From: an uncultured Lachnospiraceae bacterium
GTDB taxonomy: Bacteria; Bacillota; Clostridia; Lachnospirales; Lachnospiraceae
Direction: 5' to 3'
Assembly: GCA_947653315.1 (NCBI GenBank)
Contig: CANTGP010000118.1
Location: 1 to 8,303 of the forward strand
Length of the DNA: 8,303 nt
Position 1 is the first letter of the stretch, and each line of letters opens with the position of its first letter. This document shows, piece after piece, positions 7,127 through 8,303 of this stretch. The notes below the pieces were generated by a model that worked only from the letters and a program-made list of their open reading frames with translations, was not told the origin of the DNA and made no database searches. The position numbers were made by a program, and so were the translations under genes.

Positions 7127-8180
7127 ACCGGTCCGGCATGGCATGGGGGGCGCCGTATGCTGCCAGGGCTTCCCGGTACCTGTTGATAAAGTCCTGTTTC
7201 AGGGTTTCCGGTTCCAGGATGACGGCGTCCCTGCCGAATTTGAAAAAGTAAACCTGCGCCTGGTACTCCGGTATGTCAAAGACGTAAATGTCTTTTCCGG
7301 CGCCTTCTATGGAAGTGAAGGGCGGTCTTTGGAAAGTGAGCCTGCGGTATTTGGAGATTCCTTCCCGGCTTAAGCGGATCCGTATATGGCTTTTTTGGCC
7401 GGAGAGGTATTGGATTCCCTGTTCTTTTACCGCTTTTTCCAAGGCACGAAAAGAAGGGGAAGGACTTCCCGGACGGATATACTGTATGGTTTCGATGCCA
7501 TCAATTCTGCAGGAAACGGGATTCCGGCAGGCTCCCTCCTGGCAGGAGAAACCGGCAAGGTATAAATGGGTCCGGTAGATATCCGGCCGGATGAATGCGG
7601 GGATGAGACGGTAGCGGTTTGGATTGTCTACATATTTGATTTCGATGACGGCACATTCCCGTGCATGGCGTTCCAGTTGTTCGATGGTTTGCCGGAAATA
7701 TATTTCTTTGCGTGTAAGGGAATCCAAGGAAGCATATTCCTCCAGCACGGCACGGATGTATCTGGCGGGATGTGTCCGGTAAAAGGCGTCCTCATGGGAT
7801 GCTGCCAGAATTTTCATGGTCTCATTATTCAGACTGACGGGTCTGTTTACAAAAGCGGCTGCGGAAAGCAGCCGTTCTATTTTGTCTGTAAGAAGCCGTC
7901 TCTCCTTTTTTAACAGGCGGTCCGTAAAATTCTTTACTTCCCCGGAAAGATTTTTCCCGTACAAATCCAAATAAGTTTCTTTTTGTCTAAGGATACGCAT
8001 TTCGATACTTGCATCCGAACGGTCAAAGCTGTTTTGGAAAATCCGGTTAATCATGGCGTGCATGGACGGTTTGCTTTGGGACTTGTCCATGCAGCCGAAC
8101 AGAAGGCAGTCACTTTCCAAAACCGTGGCGGCAAGATGCGATAATGCGATGCGTTGTTGGTTGTTGCACAAAAATCCCAT
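7125..8180 (-). CDS. WYL-domain regulator
   Basis: This 351-residue protein carries a WYL domain (about 178-237): VIEIKYVDNPNRYRLIPAFI, then HLYLAGF, where the canonical W-Y-L is L-Y-L (206-208), and a CRIDGIETI strand. A WCX-like C-terminal domain follows (about 262-345). WYL proteins bind nucleotides or nucleic-acid ligands and commonly regulate phage defence and CRISPR loci. The N-terminal 130 residues show no standard helix-turn-helix; SKPSMHAMINRIFQNSF (36-52) could be the helix of a ribbon-helix-helix DNA-binding unit, as in some clostridial WYL regulators, but this is tentative. The start ATG is preceded by AAGGAG with 9-base spacing. The gene converges on the ATPase operon and has its own promoter with a palindromic operator candidate, so autoregulation is likely. 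Whether it also controls the ATPase operon is unproven. Confidence 0.85.
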   Translation of the reverse strand: MGFLCNNQQRIALSHLAATVLESDCLLFGCMDKSQSKPSMHAMINRIFQNSFDRSDASIEMRILRQKETYLDLYGKNLSGEVKNFTDRLLKKERRLLTDKIERLLSAAAFVNRPVSLNNETMKILAASHEDAFYRTHPARYIRAVLEEYASLDSLTRKEIYFRQTIEQLERHARECAVIEIKYVDNPNRYRLIPAFIRPDIYRTHLYLAGFSCQEGACRNPVSCRIDGIETIQYIRPGSPSPSFRALEKAVKEQGIQYLSGQKSHIRIRLSREGISKYRRLTFQRPPFTSIEGAGKDIYVFDIPEYQAQVYFFKFGRDAVILEPETLKQDFINRYREALAAYGAPHAMPDR

Positions 8181-8189
8181 GGTTTTTTT

Positions 8190-8195
8190 CTCCTT
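8190..8195 (-). promoter_or_regulatory. Ribosome binding site of the WYL gene
   Basis: Read on the minus strand this is AAGGAG, 9 bases before the ATG (8180-8178). It is a near-ideal Gram-positive Shine-Dalgarno and confirms the chosen start. Confidence 0.8.
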
Positions 8196-8217
8196 ATTTC
8201 TCTAAGATATTTATATA

Positions 8218-8246
8218 ATTGTAATGTAATACATTACAAAAATCAA
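8218..8246 (-). promoter_or_regulatory. Promoter of the WYL gene
   Basis: On the minus strand a -35 box TTGATT (8246-8241) and a -10 box TACAAT (8223-8218) are separated by 17 bases. The surrounding AT-rich DNA and the following AAGGAG leader support it. A second, weaker arrangement using TATAAA slightly downstream is possible. Confidence 0.65.
8219..8239. promoter_or_regulatory. Palindromic operator candidate within the WYL promoter
   Basis: The arms TTGTAATGTA (8219-8228) and TACATTACAA (8230-8239) are perfect inverted repeats around a single A. The palindrome fills the promoter spacer and overlaps the -10 box, so a bound protein would block RNA polymerase. Autorepression by the WYL protein is the simplest reading, by inference. 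Confidence 0.65.
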
Positions 8247-8286
8247 CAAGAATTTTCCGGTTTTAAATGCACATAAAAAATAGTTT

Positions 8287-8295
8287 TTGTAATGT
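8287..8295. promoter_or_regulatory. Second copy of the operator half-site
   Basis: TTGTAATGT repeats exactly the first nine bases of the left arm of the palindrome at 8219-8239, 68 bases away. The opposite arm is not seen before the window ends at 8303. It may be part of a second operator serving a divergent upstream gene or promoter, or an auxiliary binding site. Confidence 0.35.
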
Positions 8296-8303
8296 GATTT
8301 CAT

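Noticed and set aside
8211..8303. 30-codon minus-strand frame starting at the window edge (ATG 8303)
   Set aside because: It runs through the WYL promoter and operator, has no visible upstream signal because the window ends, and is AT-rich noise in composition.

Overview
The window looks like an accessory, probably defence-type, locus from a Gram-positive anaerobe of the Clostridia, most likely Lachnospiraceae. The reasons are strong AGGAG-type ribosome binding sites, sigma-A-like promoters in AT-rich gaps, coding DNA of roughly even base composition and a WYL-family regulator. This placement is inferred from style, not from a database match.

Layout: positions 1-317 hold no gene I can support. 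They contain a run of stem-loops, including two long near-perfect inverted repeats, that looks like an interspersed palindromic element or structured RNA. A near-consensus promoter (318-346) then drives a two-gene operon on the + strand. Gene 1 (399-5585, 1728 aa) is a giant multidomain protein: a small N-terminal beta barrel, helical repeats, two tandem cold-shock-like (OB-fold) domains, TPR-like repeats, a long unassigned helical region, an Ig-like beta domain, a STAND/AAA-type P-loop ATPase and a C-terminal winged helix. Gene 2 (5591-7099, 502 aa) follows 5 bases later. It encodes a second P-loop ATPase of the same broad type, a probable winged helix, and a C-terminal region with the exact HEPN ribonuclease signature R-N-x3-H.

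A hairpin at 7098-7126 contains the stop codons of gene 2 and of the convergent gene 3 (7125-8180, - strand). Gene 3 encodes a 351-aa WYL-domain protein. Its promoter is occupied by a perfect 10+1+10 palindrome (8219-8239), with a matching half-site about 60 bp upstream, which looks like an operator.

Working model (inference): gene 1 is a nucleic-acid- or ligand-responsive sensor and signalling ATPase, gene 2 is a partner ATPase carrying a HEPN RNase effector, and gene 3 is a ligand-sensing regulator. This has the logic of an RNA-targeting or abortive-infection immune system. I do not recognise the combination of tandem CSD, TPR, Ig-like and STAND ATPase with a partner ATPase-HEPN as a named system.
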